DNA of 64,000 bases from the NCBI RefSeq assembly GCF_027943255.1, contig NC_072895.1, positions 71,364,001-71,428,000 of the forward strand. Direction: 5' to 3'. The notes under the pieces were generated by a model, which ran no database searches, was not told the origin of the DNA, and saw only the letters and a program-made list of their open reading frames with translations. This stretch comes from Anastrepha obliqua. Lineage: Eukaryota > Arthropoda > Insecta > Diptera > Tephritidae. Within the stretch, counting starts at the first letter, position 1. Each line of letters begins with the position of its first letter. Below, piece after piece: positions 23,225-34,621 of this stretch. Position numbers and translations under genes: made by a program.

Positions 23225-23830
23225 TAGCGTTTGCTTTTTGAACCACCTATTTTTTGAGAATGGTACTTAAAGATTTGACATTTACGAAATGGGACGCTAT
23301 ACGCTTGAACCAAATTGGGAAATATTGAAAACCGATTTCCAAAGTGGTGAGTCTTCTTCTTCTTCCGCCGTTACAGTAAATGGCGAGCGTTACCGTGACA
23401 TGCTCAACGAGTTTTTGTTTCCAAAAATTAAAGAGGATGACATTGCCGACATTTGGTTTCAACAGGACGGTGCAACTTGTCACACTGCCAAAGTTACACT
23501 CCAACTTTTGGCTACCGTTTTTGAATTCCGATGTCAATTGGCCGCCTCGGAGCTGTGATTTAAGCCCGTTGGACTATTTTTTGTGGGGAGCCGTTAAGGA
23601 CAAATGCTATGCGAACCATCCAGAGACGATTGATGCTTTAAAACACGAAATCGAAGTTGCATTCATGAAATTGGAGCCCAAACAATCGAAAATGTGCTTA
23701 AAAATTGGGTTGATCGAATGGCCTACTGTAAAACCAGTCGTGGCAGTCACTTGAACGATACTCGTATTATTTTTCATTGATAAATGACAATATTCAAGCC
23801 TCAAAACAAAAAAAAAAGTTTGAAAAAGTA
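23225..23830 (+). mobile_element. Deleted DD41D mariner-like element
   Basis: This copy fuses the first ~20 codons of a DD41D transposase to its C-terminal third, so at least 600 bp of coding sequence is missing. The left boundary is probably near tagcgtttgctttttgaacc (23225). I could not find a matching right inverted repeat, and the right limit is set by the end of the 3' region. Confidence 0.65.
23289..23779 (+). pseudogene. DD41D transposase, N-terminus fused to catalytic end
   Basis: Opens GRYTLEPNWEILKTDFQSGE, the start of the first helix-turn-helix, followed directly by VTVNGERYRDMLNEFLFPKI from the catalytic domain. It retains WFQQDGATCHTAKVTL (second catalytic Asp) and, after a frameshift, NWPPRSCDLSPLDYFLWGAV (third). 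Another shift near 23690 moves the C-terminus (NWVDRMAYCKTSRGSHLND) to a different frame that ends in a TGA near 23779. The first catalytic Asp is gone. Confidence 0.8.
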
Positions 23831-24059
23831 TTAATTAATTTTGAAAAAAAATAATAATTTTGAAATTTGTTCAATGCTGAAAAGTGTGGAGTTTATTCTT
23901 TTTAACACTTTAATAAGTTTTCGATGGTTTGTTGTTTTTAAGATAAAAAATAATAATTTTTGAGAATTATGTTTTTTGTGTTTTGTGAAAAACACCGCCT
24001 CAAAATAGCATGCTAGTTTTTTCTTTAATAACTGAGCTATGCTCGTAATTTCTCTACCC
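23831..24059. other. No gene seen
   Basis: A-rich sequence between a dead transposon and a non-LTR remnant. Confidence 0.4.
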
Positions 24060-25345
24060 CACATTCAAAAAATCTCCCACGTCAGCTCTCTTCACTGGTC
24101 TGTGGTTGAAATAGTGTGTGCTATAAAAAGTACGAAATCTGGAAAATCTAGCGGAGTGGACAACATCTCATCCGAAAAGTTAAAAACAGATTCAAAAATT
24201 TCAACACAAATTCTCTTCCTTCTATTCCAAACTATATGGGAAGCTGGGAAGTTACCGCCAGACTGGGTGCATACTCGTAAAAGTTCCAGAAAATTGATCC
24301 GCTACCGAATACGCTAACTGAAGGCAACTCTCAAAGTAAAAATCATTCTCAACCTTATAAGCGTGTAGATCGACTATACGTTGCGAGCTATGCGAATATC
24401 AAATGGCAGCTCTTTGAATCTTCCCTGAGCAGGTAAATGAACTGCAGGAACAGTTCCACCTTGTCTTTATCGACTTGGAGAAGGCGTTCGACATACTGCG
24501 CCATCAAAACATATGGGAGTCGCTCCAATGTAAAGGAGTTCCAGATAAGCATAATACAAGCTCAGCACTCCAAATTCCAATGCAGAGTGCTGCATGATGG
24601 TGTTCTATTATTCTTAATGGTACTTGATGATGTGCGAAATAACGCCCTCGATACCAGCCCTGTATGGAAAATCTGGAAGACCTCGACCACGGCGACGATG
24701 TTGCACTCCTCTCACAACATATCAGAGACATGCAAAAGAAACTTGAAGAACTCGGGTTTCAGAGCACGTCGTGGGCAAAACGAAATTCATGCAAATCAAC
24801 ATCTCGCAGGCAAACACTTTTGAAGTGAGCAAAAAAAAAGCGAGCAAATCGAAAACGTTGACATACCCATCTGTCTAGAAATCCAAATGATGGAACGATG
24901 ACTGATATAAATGTAAGAATTAAAAAAGCCAAAGCGACATTTGTCAGGCTAACCAAGATATGGTACTCGAAACAACTGACCAAACTTACGAATCAAAGAA
25001 TTGTTAGTTCAAATATAAAATAAGTTCTCTATGGTTTCGAAACTTGGCTCATATCAGCATCTATCATACAAAGCTTGCAATCACTTGTTAACCGATGTCT
25101 CAGTACAATCTAGCGCATATGGTGGCCTGACAATTGGATCTCGAATTTCAACTCCTTGCGAGAAGTGAAGAAAAACATAATGCTCTTAAAATACAGGGTC
25201 GTAAATGGAGAAGGACTGGGCAAAACAACCATAAGTCAACGTACGAAATAAGAATAATGCCATTGGACTGAGACCGCCAACGCCTCAGAGGACGTCCTAA
25301 GAGATCATGGTGACATGGCCTTTTCGACGAATTTCTAGAGGTCGG
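24060..25345 (+). mobile_element. Non-LTR retrotransposon remnant (RT to C-terminus)
   Basis: Plus-strand blocks in element order: AIKSTKSGKSSGVDNISSEK and LFQTIWEAGKLPPDW (RT entry, 24120-24270); LVFIDLEKAFDILRHQNIWE (palm motif, near 24460-24520); LEDLDHGDDVALLSQHIRDM (the YADD-type loop as HGDD, near 24670-24730); a VLYGFETWLISASI-type post-RT segment (near 25020) with VNRCLSTI-RIWWPDNW; and QRLRGRPKRSW (near 25270). Stops and shifts separate the blocks. It is a different family from the minus-strand copies at 15.8, 27.8 and 51.8 kb. Confidence 0.7.
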
Positions 25346-27830
25346 TGAAAAATTGGTGCCAACAAATATTATTTACCATTTTCTTATTTCATATCAGTAG
25401 TTTTAAATTCGGTAGTCACGCCAAAACTCTTTTGGCTAGGGCGAATTTCCGTGGAGTGTCTAATTGATGCCAATTTGTGCAAGCAAGAAGCTACTGGCAC
25501 ACGTGGATAACCTCACCACAAATAGCTAAGGTGATTACCATGTCACTCGAGAAAAAGAAAATGCAGTATACCCCTTGTTCGCTTGAGCTACTAAGGCCCT
25601 TGGTAACCTTTAACTAACCCCGATTTGAAGTATACACAAAATCTAAATTACTTGATTTTCGTAAATATAAAATAAATATTTTCATTTCTCTCAATTCTGT
25701 AAGCATAAAATATGTAAAAATACATTTTTGACAGCGAATCAACAAAAGCTTGCAGCCTTGCACAACCCCCCGGAAAATTTATATGGATATTTATTTATTT
25801 TGTATTTGCCAAAAACTCATTAATTCCAAACGCGTTCGTCCTCTACCTTCTGCCACACTCACCTTGCACTCATACTCCCTTCTTCTCTTTCGCGTCCATT
25901 ACAGCAGGCGCATTATTGTGCCTGCACTCTTGCAATCAAGAATTCTAAAGGCCATTCACGTACTGAGCTGTGTAGTGCTAAAGATGTTTCGTCCTCGCAA
26001 CCAGCAACGCGTGTAGGGTTAAAAGCGAATTCGTGTGGGTTGCCCATACGGTCCTTCTTTTTTGCTACGTCGCCTTTATTTTATGTTACTAAATTTTTTA
26101 TGTTTAAAAGGGTATGTGTATGCAAATATATGCCACACATATGCTGCATTTTTCGCGAGTGGGTACTTGTAATTCCGCATGGAAAAATTAAAAGACAAAC
26201 CCCATCAAATTTTTGGAAAGTTACCGCCGACAGCAGTGTATAAGAAAAAAATTCTAAATTTCCATTTTATGGCAAGTGGGTGCATGAGGAGAGTTAAAGT
26301 AAATCTGAAAATGGCACACATTGGCTTATTAACACACACACTTACATACATGCATGCTTATGTATGCATCACAGATGCATATGCGTGTAAAGCACATACA
26401 TAAATTACATGTAGCTCAACAACAACAACAGCGAAAATTCTAACACCTCAACCTCAATAACCGCTACATGCAGCGCTCTGCTTAATATTTGCTTTGCGGT
26501 TGTGTTGCACTACTGCCAGCGCCATTTTCAGCTGATAGCGGGACTCCACTACTGGTGACGGCGATGTGTTGTTAAAGCCGCCATTGCTGTTGAGAATGAT
26601 GGTGAAACGGTTGGTACATAGGTGTTGTTGCTAAAGTTGTTGGTGAAGTGTTTGCGCGGATTGCGCTAAAAAATCTTTTTTAATTTTCGAATAGTCAATT
26701 TCGCATAACTTTACCTCATATCGCTGGCTTGCTTTTGCGAGCACGTATTCTTTTTTTTCCATTCTTCAATTCAGTTTCATTTCACGATTAGCAGACATTT
26801 TGCTGCCGGTTGGATGCATGAATATAAAACGCCAGGATATTAAACGACCAGCACACAGTGATCAAAGTCTGTTCAAATTGTGACAAAAAAAATTAAAATG
26901 TGGTATGGAAATGTTACTGGTATTGGAAGCTTTCAAGTGCCTGAATCAGAATTAGATGGTTCTTAAGGACTGTATATTTTCTTATTCAACATTATAACTC
27001 GCAATCAAAAAATTTCTCTGAGTATCTCGCACTTTGTCTAAAGTTCAAAATAAACCAAATTATTTTCCATTGTTGTTTCCTATCTTATATATATAATATT
27101 AGGTTTCACAATTTCAGCGGCCTAGCTTGCATTTTCGTTTTTATCAAAGAAGAACTGTGAAATGTACCTAATTTTCTCTTCATTGCCTTCCATTTTTAAC
27201 ACCCTGTAACCCACTACTGAATGGAACAACTAAAAACCATAAATAAGCAAAGGAATGTTTTTAGTGTCAAATGTCACCTTGACAACGAGCATAAACTTTA
27301 ATTTTTTTGATCGATAATTCACGCGATCGATAACTACAGCCAACTACCGAGAATATAATGGATTTTTTTTCTTTTTCTAAATTTTTTTTTATATTTCTAA
27401 TAAACCTATGTTTGTTAACATAACATTTTCTGTTAGGTCAACAAAGTTAAAGTTGTAAAACTGTTTTGCAGGGTTTAAGAAAAAACACAATTCCATAGGA
27501 ATTTTGGCATTTAAATGCAAAGCTTAACTGTAATGTTACTGCATTGTAAGCAGCAATTGAAGTGTGCTCTGTCTATGCTGAGACAAGGAGGTTTTCACAT
27601 ATATAATATCAATAAAGGATTCGAAATCAGTTCTTAATTGGCACCCAGGCTTTACTTTGAATTCATTAAGATAAAATAGCTGAGAGTGAATGCAGAAACA
27701 TTAACGTTTTTACTGAACAAATTTCATCTCTTTTCATTCCTTTTTTTCAAGTGAAAAACTGGAAAAATATTGTAGTTATCTACGGAATATGCAGAAAAAG
27801 GTCTATATTTTGATAAATCGTTCAATAAAT
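25346..27830. other. No gene seen; simple repeats
   Basis: Contains CATA-type and CA runs (26330-26400) and a CAA run at 26420-26435. No domain-bearing frame, and no clear splice-site-bounded exon. Confidence 0.4.
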
Positions 27831-27835
27831 CTTCT

Positions 27836-28275
27836 TAATTGGCGCGATAATCGCTAATGCGATTTTGGTCGAGTTTAACAAAGCGCACCAGTCGTTGCTT
27901 TCTCGTGCTAACTGGCGCCAATTGGACACACAAAGGGAAGCCAAGTCGTTCTCCACCTGATCTTTCCAACGCAGAGGAGGCCTTCCTGTTCCTCTGCTAC
28001 CACCAGCTGGTAACGCATCGAATACTTTCAGAGCCGGAACGTTTGTATCTATTTGGATGACATGACCCAGCCAACGTAGCCGCTGGATCTTTATTCGCTG
28101 CGCTATGTCTATGACGTCGTAAAGCTCATACAGCTTATCGTTCCATCGCCTGCGATATTCGCCGTTGCCAACGTGCAAAGGTCCAAAAATCTTACGCAGA
28201 ATCTTTCTCTCAAACACTCCAAACGTCGCTTAATCGGATGTTGTCATCGTCCAAGCTTCTGCGGCATACATTAGT
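27836..28275 (-). mobile_element. Non-LTR family A, copy 2 (3' fragment)
   Basis: A 131-codon minus-strand frame (28217-27822) carries FERKILRKIFGPLHVGNGEY, IQRLRWLGHVIQIDTNVPAL and RGTGRPPLRWKDQVENDLAS, the C-terminal domain of family A, intact as far as it goes. The 3' region shares attggcgcgataatcgctaa with copy 1. The 5' part is absent and similarity stops near 28275 at GCGGCATACATTAG. It is the best-preserved tail of the family here. Confidence 0.8.
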
Positions 28276-29014
28276 TCTACCTAAGTAAAAACAACGGAGA
28301 AGATATTTGTGAAAAAATTAAAGCCTCTAATTCCTGGACCTTTTTAATCTCCTTTATGGGAAAAAGCAAAAACTACTAATAAGAGAGATTATTGCGTTGA
28401 GGGTTAATTCTGTTAGTGTGTAATGAAAAAAAAAATTCCAATATAAAGTACTGCGCAAATGTCTGTCATAAGATTAGTTTTATTATTATTCTATTTTTTA
28501 ATAACATGTTTTAAACTTAAGATCGTTTTAATCTTTTTAAAGGCAGGAGCAATGGACACATTAATGACTATTTAAAGCCCTGCTAAAGAATATTTAATAT
28601 ATAATATATATTTTTTTTAATTAATAATTCTTTAGATTTCATTATTTGCTAATTTTTTTAAAAGATATCGTTTGTTCAAAAAGGCGCCTCGTCTTTTTCA
28701 GTATATTTATATCATAACATTTGGATATGTGACCAAAGAGCAAACTGTACACATTTCCTACTACAAATCAATGTTTCGCCATTGCCACTCACAACGAGTG
28801 AGATATCATTAGAGCGCCCCTGCGAGTCCGACATACTTGTATTATGCTCAGAGCGCAGGTGAAGAGGAAAAGGAAATATCTCATAAAAGGAGATAGTGAA
28901 GTGAGTTTAACTGAAGATCTATATTCGTAAATATTCTCTAGACATTTCACATTTAATTTTCTCGCGAAACTCATTTGGTTCGGCTATGCGGACTTCTTTC
29001 TTATTATTATATAA
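28276..29014. other. No gene seen
   Basis: AT-rich; no recognisable frame or repeat. Confidence 0.4.
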
Positions 29015-29136
29015 TACAGGGTGGCTGATGAATTTTGCTACATTAAGAAACTCAAATAACTTTTTTTTTAGTAATTATATGGAATTCATTTATTTTTTTT
29101 TCAAGTTGAAGGTCATTAAATTTTATTAAATATAGC

Positions 29137-30220
29137 TTAACTAGTTTTAAAAATAATTGAATTTAAATGCCCCCCATGCTCGTTGACACAAGTGCGGCAT
29201 CTTAGTAAAAAGTTGTTCATTGCTGCTTTGAGAGTTGCGACAGGAATAGCCGCAATTGTTGCCCGAATGGATTGTTTTAGTTCATCCAAATTTGTTGGCT
29301 TTGTTTTATAAACTTCTTGTTTACATAAACCCCACAAGAAAAAGTCAGGTGCAGTAAGGTCAGGCGACCTGGGGGGCCAACGAAATTCGGAGTTTCTTGA
29401 AATCAGTTTATTGGGAAATTTTCGTCGCAACTCTGTCATAACAGTCTGGGCTATGTGAGACGTTGCCCCATCTTGTTGAAACCACACAGAGTTGAAAGGA
29501 ATTCTCTTTCGGCGTAGTTCTGGATAGAAAAATTCTTTCAGCATTTTCAAATAACGGTCTCCAGTAACCGTAACGGTGTGACCATTTTCTTCAAAAAAAT
29601 AAGGCCCGACAATACAGCGTGAAGAAACCGCACACCACACTGTCACGCGAAGAGGATGCAATTCCGTCTCGTGGAGTATCTGTGGGTTAGAAGTACTCCA
29701 TATTCGACAATTTTGTTTGTTCACATTGCCGTTTAAATCGAAATGGGCCTCATCAGACATGAAAAGGCAGTTTAACATGTTTTGGTCTTCTTCCACCATT
29801 TGCAGGATCTTCTGGCAAAATTCCAAGCGAATCGGCAAGTCTGCTGCATTCTGCTGCATTCACCATTTGAATTTTCTAGGGAAATAAGTCTAAATCTTTG
29901 TGCATTATTGTTTGCAAGGACTGTCGGCTGACACCAAGTTGAGCAGATAAGCTTCTTGTTGAAACCCTTGGATTGCTTTGTATAGCTGCAGCTACAACAG
30001 CGATCGTTTCCTCCGTCCGAACTTGTGGGTTTCGATGATAAGGCCTTCTTGCGACTGTTCCTTGCTCAGCAAAATTATTCACCAGTCTCATTATGATCCA
30101 TCTGCTCGGGGGATCGCCGCCAAACATCCCCCTGTACTCTCTCTGTACCAAAACTACGGACTCCAGTGCGTGATAGCGGCGGACTATCCAAATTCTTGTT
30201 TGCGTGTCCCAGCTATCCAT
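29137..30220 (-). pseudogene. DD41D (rosa-like) transposase, one stop and one frameshift
   Basis: The N-terminal frame (30220-29876, 114 codons) has two helix-turn-helix modules: WDTQTRIWIVRRYHALESVV, and SLSAQLGVSRQSLQTIMHKD before a TAG. The C-terminal frame (29859-29137, 240 codons) carries LFMSDEAHFDLNG with the first catalytic Asp, VWFQQDGATSHIA with the second and RSPDLTAPDFFLWGL with the third, 41 residues after the second. This is the DD41D spacing described for the rosa subfamily in tephritid flies (from memory). The only visible lesions are the TAG and an exact 10-bp tandem duplication (29841-29860). Confidence 0.9.
29841..29860. repeat. 10-bp tandem duplication (ctgctgcatt twice)
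   Basis: Exact duplication inside the transposase gene. Counting one unit only, the N- and C-terminal reading frames coincide, so the duplication is what causes the frameshift. Confidence 0.9.
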
Positions 30221-30331
30221 TTTAATAAATTTTAAAGATCAATTTGCAAATTAAAACAAAAATGGAACAGATAACTTAAAAAGAAAAAAAGTTATTCAAT
30301 TTTTTTTTGGTAGCGGCTTTCATCAGCTGTA

Positions 30332-31362
30332 TATTATGCCGTCAACAAAACTAACGATTCTTCGAGTACTGACACTATGTTTTTGTGTCTGCTGAAAATG
30401 AATAAATTAGGAATTTTACTACCGTAAGAAAAAGTTACGCGTAAAAAACCTAGTCACGTTTACTATATATTTGTTAGTTTTCCCAGAACTTTTTTTAATG
30501 AATAAGAGAACAACAAAGAGTTTTTTGTGAGAAGCTTTTCACGACACAGTATGTGTGAATAATTATCTGATACTGAGATGCTTTCACTGTATTGACATTA
30601 AATTGAAATAATTAATATCCAGAGCTTCGCAAAGCTTCGGATCAACAATTTCAGTTATGGAAAAGGAAACTTTAAACACCTCACGACTAAATGAATAGGT
30701 GGCTAACCGATAATATTTGTGCAATATTTTTACTTTAAATCGTTAAAACTATTTACACGAAGCAAAGGATTATTAGTTTCCTGGAAAATAACCGATTTGT
30801 TTTTAAACAAATTCCGTCCTTTCCTGGAGATTTAATCAAACGGGTGCCTTACGAGCATCAGTATTTACTAACACTTTTCTTTATAAAATACTTTGCCGGC
30901 TGTATTGAAGAACACCCTGTATAGAGGCTCTACCCGATGTATAAAAAAATGTTCGCGTTAAATTGTGTATTTTCATAATGAAATTGGGACTGTTGTCGTC
31001 ACACAAGAAATTTCTCTCGATCGAATAACGAATATAATAGTGAGAAAAAAACAAACAAAAAACTATATACAGATATCTGTATACAAAGTGTTTTATTTTA
31101 CAGCTTTGTTATAGATTAAGTTATCCACTTTAGGACACACTAAATCTCATGGCCCATTGTCATGCCACATGGGGAACTGTTTCTTATCTCTCCTACAACC
31201 AGTGTGTACTTTTCAAAAGTTTTATAAAATCCTTGATTCCGACTGAGCTGAGATCTTCCCATTCATAAAGCATTGACATTAAAGGATTGGCAGCTTTGTT
31301 ATAGAGTAAGTTAAAATGTAACATGGGGTTGCTATGTGCGAAGTAGGAGTAGGTGAAACGAC
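30332..31362. other. No gene seen; one 23-bp direct repeat
   Basis: cagctttgttatag plus a/gtaagtta occurs at 31101-31123 and 31291-31313 with one mismatch, 190 bp apart. The minus strand between them reads LYNKAANPLMSMLYEWEDLS, which is protein-like, but I cannot name it. Confidence 0.4.
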
Positions 31363-31810
31363 TTAATCCTCTAATATCCAGGACCGCCTCTTGGCGGCGT
31401 CAACAAAAATTCCACTGAAAACTGCAAAAATATAAATTTTATTAAAAGGGGAACCCAATACTTAAATAATATATTCTTATTTCTATTTGCCGAAAATTAA
31501 TTTTAAAATAAAATTTGGCAGTGCTCGGACACAAAAAAGTAAATTGTTTGAAATAGTAATTTTTACAAGAAAATCAAATACCGTTAGTTTCATCGTACAG
31601 AGCTAAAAAGAAATACTGGTGAGGCAATTAATAATACGAGGGGTGCCTTTTATATGTCGGGATTCGGCAACCCTGGTGTTGCAATCTGGCAACTGACAGC
31701 TGTATCGCAAAGTTAGACATTTTTTGGCTTTTACGTACTCAGAACGTTTTGAAATACCAGCGATATTTGTGTTGCTTACAGTAACTTAAAAGATTCATCT
31801 CGCTCCAAAA

Positions 31811-32851
31811 ATGGAATAAAATCGTGAACATTTTCGTGCGATTATTTTTTACAACTTTCGACGTGGATTAACTCAGCAACATTGCATGGATGAACTTAAT
31901 TCATTTTTTGGCGATGAAGCTCCATCAAGGACCAGTGTTTATCGATGGTATGGTGAATTCAATCGTGGTCATAGTTCACTCCAAGACGAATTTCGTGAAG
32001 GTCGTCCAAAATCAGTTGTTGTTCCGAAAACCATTGATGCTGTGCGCGAACTGATATTGCAAGATCGTCATGTGACCTATCGTGAGATTGAGACAATCTT
32101 AGGCATTAGTGGGACCAGCATACATTCAATATTGCATAAACATTTGACTGTCAAAAAAATTTGTTCGCGTTGGATCCCACACAATTTGTCAATCGCTCAA
32201 AAAAAGGCTCGTGTCGATTGGTCGAAGGATATGCTCACAAAATACGATCGCGGGGCTTCGAAACACGTCTATGACATCGTGATAGGTGATGAGTCATGGA
32301 TTTACGCGTATGAGCCCGAAAGTAAACAGGGGTCGACTGTATGGGTGTTTCAAGATGAGCCAAATCCAACAAAAGTTGTTCACGCACTAAGCACTTCCAA
32401 GCAAATGGTCGCCTGTTTTTTCGGAAAAACTGGACATGTCGCAACCGTACCACTAGAACAACGCAGAACAGTAAATTCTGAGTGATACACAACCATTTGT
32501 TTGCCAGTTGTCTTCCAAGAAATTAGGAAAACCAATCGCCAAAGACGGATCACTCTTCACCTGGACAATGCGAGTTCTCACACATCGGCTCAAACAACTA
32601 CATTTTGGAGCACCCAAAACATCGAATTAATGGGTCATCCGCTGTATAGTCCTGACTTGGCACCGAATGACTTCTTTTTATTCCCGTACGTAAAAAACAA
32701 ACTGAGAGGTCAACGTTTTTCGACACCTGAAGAAGCGGTTGCGGCATTCAGAATGCATGTTTTGGAGGTACCTCATTCAGAGTGGCAAAAGTGCTTCGAC
32801 AATTGGTTCAAACGCATGCAAAAGTGTATAGTATATTTTGAAAAACAATAA
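31811..32851 (+). pseudogene. mariner transposase, duplication unit 1
   Basis: The start codon is followed at codon 3 by TAA (TTA in the 13.4-kb copy), so only an internal Met opens the frame. From 31886 it reads MDELNSFFGDEAPSRTSVYR through HVTYREIETILGISGTSIHS. It keeps IGDESWIYAYEP with the first catalytic Asp. A TGA at 32483-32485 replaces a Trp codon (VNSE-stop-YTTICLPV). After it come LHLDNASSHTSAQ and YSPDLAPNDFFLFPYV, completing the DD34D triad. The end KCIVYFEKQ lacks four residues relative to unit 2. All three catalytic Asp are present, but two stops separate them from the start. Confidence 0.9.
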
Positions 32852-32898
32852 AGTGATTTTCGATGATTAAAATTTGTTTTTGTTCTCTAATCCCTACA

Positions 32899-33565
32899 TC
32901 AAAAAAAGGCTCGTGTCGATTGGTCGAAGGATATGCTCAAAAAATACGATCGCGGGGCTTCGAAACACGTCTATGACATCGTGATAGGTGATGAGTCATG
33001 GATTTACGCGTATGAGCCCGAAAGTAAACAGGGGTCGACTGTATGGGTGTTTCAAGATGAGCCAAATCCAACAAAAGTTGTTCACGCACTAAGCACTTCC
33101 AAGCAAATGGTCGCCTGTTTTTTCGGAAAAACTGGACATGTCGCAACCGTACCACTAGAACAACGCAGAACAGTAAATTCTGAGTGATACACAACCATTT
33201 GTTTGCCAGTTGTCTTCCAAGAAATTAGGAAAACCAATCGCCAAAGACGGATCACTCTTCACCTGGACAATGCGAGTTCTCACACATCGGCTCAAACAAC
33301 TACATTTTGGAGCACCCAAAACATCGAATTAATGGGTCATCCGCTGTATAGTCCTGACTTGGCACCGAATGACTTCTTTTTATTCCCGTACGTAAAAAAC
33401 AAACTGAGAGGTCAACGTTTTTCGACACCTGAAGAAGCGGTTGCGGCATTCAGAATGCATGTTTTGGAGGTACCTCATTCAGAGTGGCAAAAGTGCTTCG
33501 ACAATTGGTTCAAACGCATGCAAAAGTGTATAGATCTTCATGGAGAATATTTTGAAAAACAATAA
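32899..33565 (+). pseudogene. mariner transposase, duplication unit 2 (5'-truncated)
   Basis: Begins within the KKARVDWSKDMLKKYDRGAS region and repeats the catalytic domain of unit 1 almost base for base, including the same TGA after VNSE (33185-33187). The shared nonsense codon shows that it arose before the duplication. The C-terminus is full length (KCIDLHGEYFEKQ), followed by the polyadenylation-like aataaagtg and the right inverted repeat. Confidence 0.9.
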
Positions 33566-33801
33566 AGTGATTTTCGATGATTAAAATTTGTTTTTGTTCT
33601 CTAATCCCTACATATAAAAGGCACCCCTCGTATCTATTAGCAGATGCAAAATATACTGATATTTAGTAAATTAAGTGCATTAAAACCGTTCCGAATGTGA
33701 AATCGCCTAAAGGCAGAACTGGACATTGCAGTCAAAATTTGTGGCCATTGTGTGATTTTAAGTTTTCGTGTTTGTTTTACGTTTTGTTGTTTTTCATAGT
33801 A

Positions 33802-34235
33802 ATGCCGTTTAGAAAAATTATCTATCTGAGGAACAGATTTTTTCGATGATAAATGATAATCCAACCGATGGCGGAAATGCCACAAGTGGAAAGGATGCGA
33901 TTCCGATGATGACGATAAAGAGGAAATAGTTCGATATAGATTTGATGAACGTCGTAAACGAGGAATTTCATCGATAATTCGTTCGCCATTCCCAAATATC
34001 AGCCTGATTATGATTAAAGTTCCGGACAACGTCCAACATATTTTTACACTTCGCTCGGCTTGGTTGTTTACCTTCGGAGCTGCAGTATTTACAGTTTGGG
34101 GGCTGTGCGAGTTAATCGTGTGCCAAGCTGCAAGTTGTCTTCTGATGCTGCACCGGCTGCAAAAATGTTTTGTGTGGCCATTCCGAAGATTTGTAGGTAC
34201 AGCTTTCGGTGTTGACATCTCTAATGTTCTATGAC
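33802..34235 (+). pseudogene. Possible piggyBac-like transposase N-terminus
   Basis: Plus-strand codons begin at the ATG at 33802 and, allowing for a few shifts, give EEQIFSMINDNPTDGGNA, then DSDDDDKEEIVRYRFDERRK and RGISSIIRSPFPN. An acidic, low-complexity N-terminus followed by a basic patch is typical of piggyBac transposases, but the catalytic DDD core is not seen, so the rest of the gene must be deleted. The identification rests mainly on the TTAA ends. The antisense 201-codon frame (34242-33637) shows no domain and is probably a shadow. Confidence 0.4.
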
Positions 34236-34621
34236 ACGACACAAACAGATCGTCATCTTTTGTATCACATCACTCGATAGATGAAACCCTATTTTCCAAC
34301 AAACGATGTTCGCTGCGACCAGATTGGTGGTCGTAAAATGTTAGATCAGTCGGGCAAAATAAAACTGCAATATAAGAGCAAGTTGTTTTTGGATTACCAC
34401 AGCACAAATAATAAAATAAAAATTAATATCCCATCCAAAAAATTATTAATTTGAAAAATTTAGGCGTAAATGCCTAATCCCGTCAAAAGGCGGGGTAGGT
34501 ACTTTTACTTGTAGAAGGTAAAGTATGAGTTCAATAAAAGGAATCTAAATAACAGACTTAAAAAAATTTGTCTAAAATGATTTTTTGAGCACAATAGAAA
34601 AATCTGGAATTTGAGGGTTAA

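Larger units (their letters stand above)
29017..30329 (-). mobile_element. Near-full-length DD41D mariner-like element
   Basis: Bounded by TA (29015-29016, 30330-30331). The left end is cagggtggctgatgaatttt. The right end, read inward, is cagctgatgaaagccgctac, i.e. the same ends with GGTGG missing; both continue to an AATAACTTTTTTT block. Length 1313 bp. Confidence 0.85.
31637..33630 (+). mobile_element. mariner with a 702-bp tandem partial duplication
   Basis: Same family as 13252-14462. It has TA and the 28-bp inverted repeats at the outer ends (one mismatch, at 33601-33630) and lies inside the piggyBac-like element. At 32899 the first unit, which has run to within about 20 bp of its right end (ccctacat), jumps back to caaaaaaaggctcgtgtcga, corresponding to 32197, and runs through the catalytic half again to an intact right end. 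The offset between units is 702 bp, then 714 bp after a 12-bp deletion in unit 1 near the C-terminus. Confidence 0.9.
31367..34617 (+). mobile_element. piggyBac-like element with a mariner inside
   Basis: Flanked by TTAA at 31363-31366 and 34618-34621. Outer ends match as inverted repeats: left tcctctaatatccagga, right read inward ccctcaaattccaga. A second, subterminal inverted pair is asymmetrically placed: ccgcctcttggcgg at 31384-31397 (17 bp from the left end) and ccgtcaaaaggcgg at 34480-34493 (about 125 bp from the right end). TTAA targets, CCC-type ends and asymmetric internal repeats are piggyBac traits. Only an N-terminal coding scrap is recognisable. Confidence 0.65.

Noticed and set aside
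32899..33565. Independent third mariner insertion
   Set aside because: It lacks a left inverted repeat and TA, begins mid-gene, and shares a private stop with the copy beside it. It is a tandem duplication.
33637..34242. 201-codon minus-strand frame
   Set aside because: No domain. The opposite strand carries the acidic and basic blocks expected of a piggyBac-type N-terminus, so this is probably a shadow.
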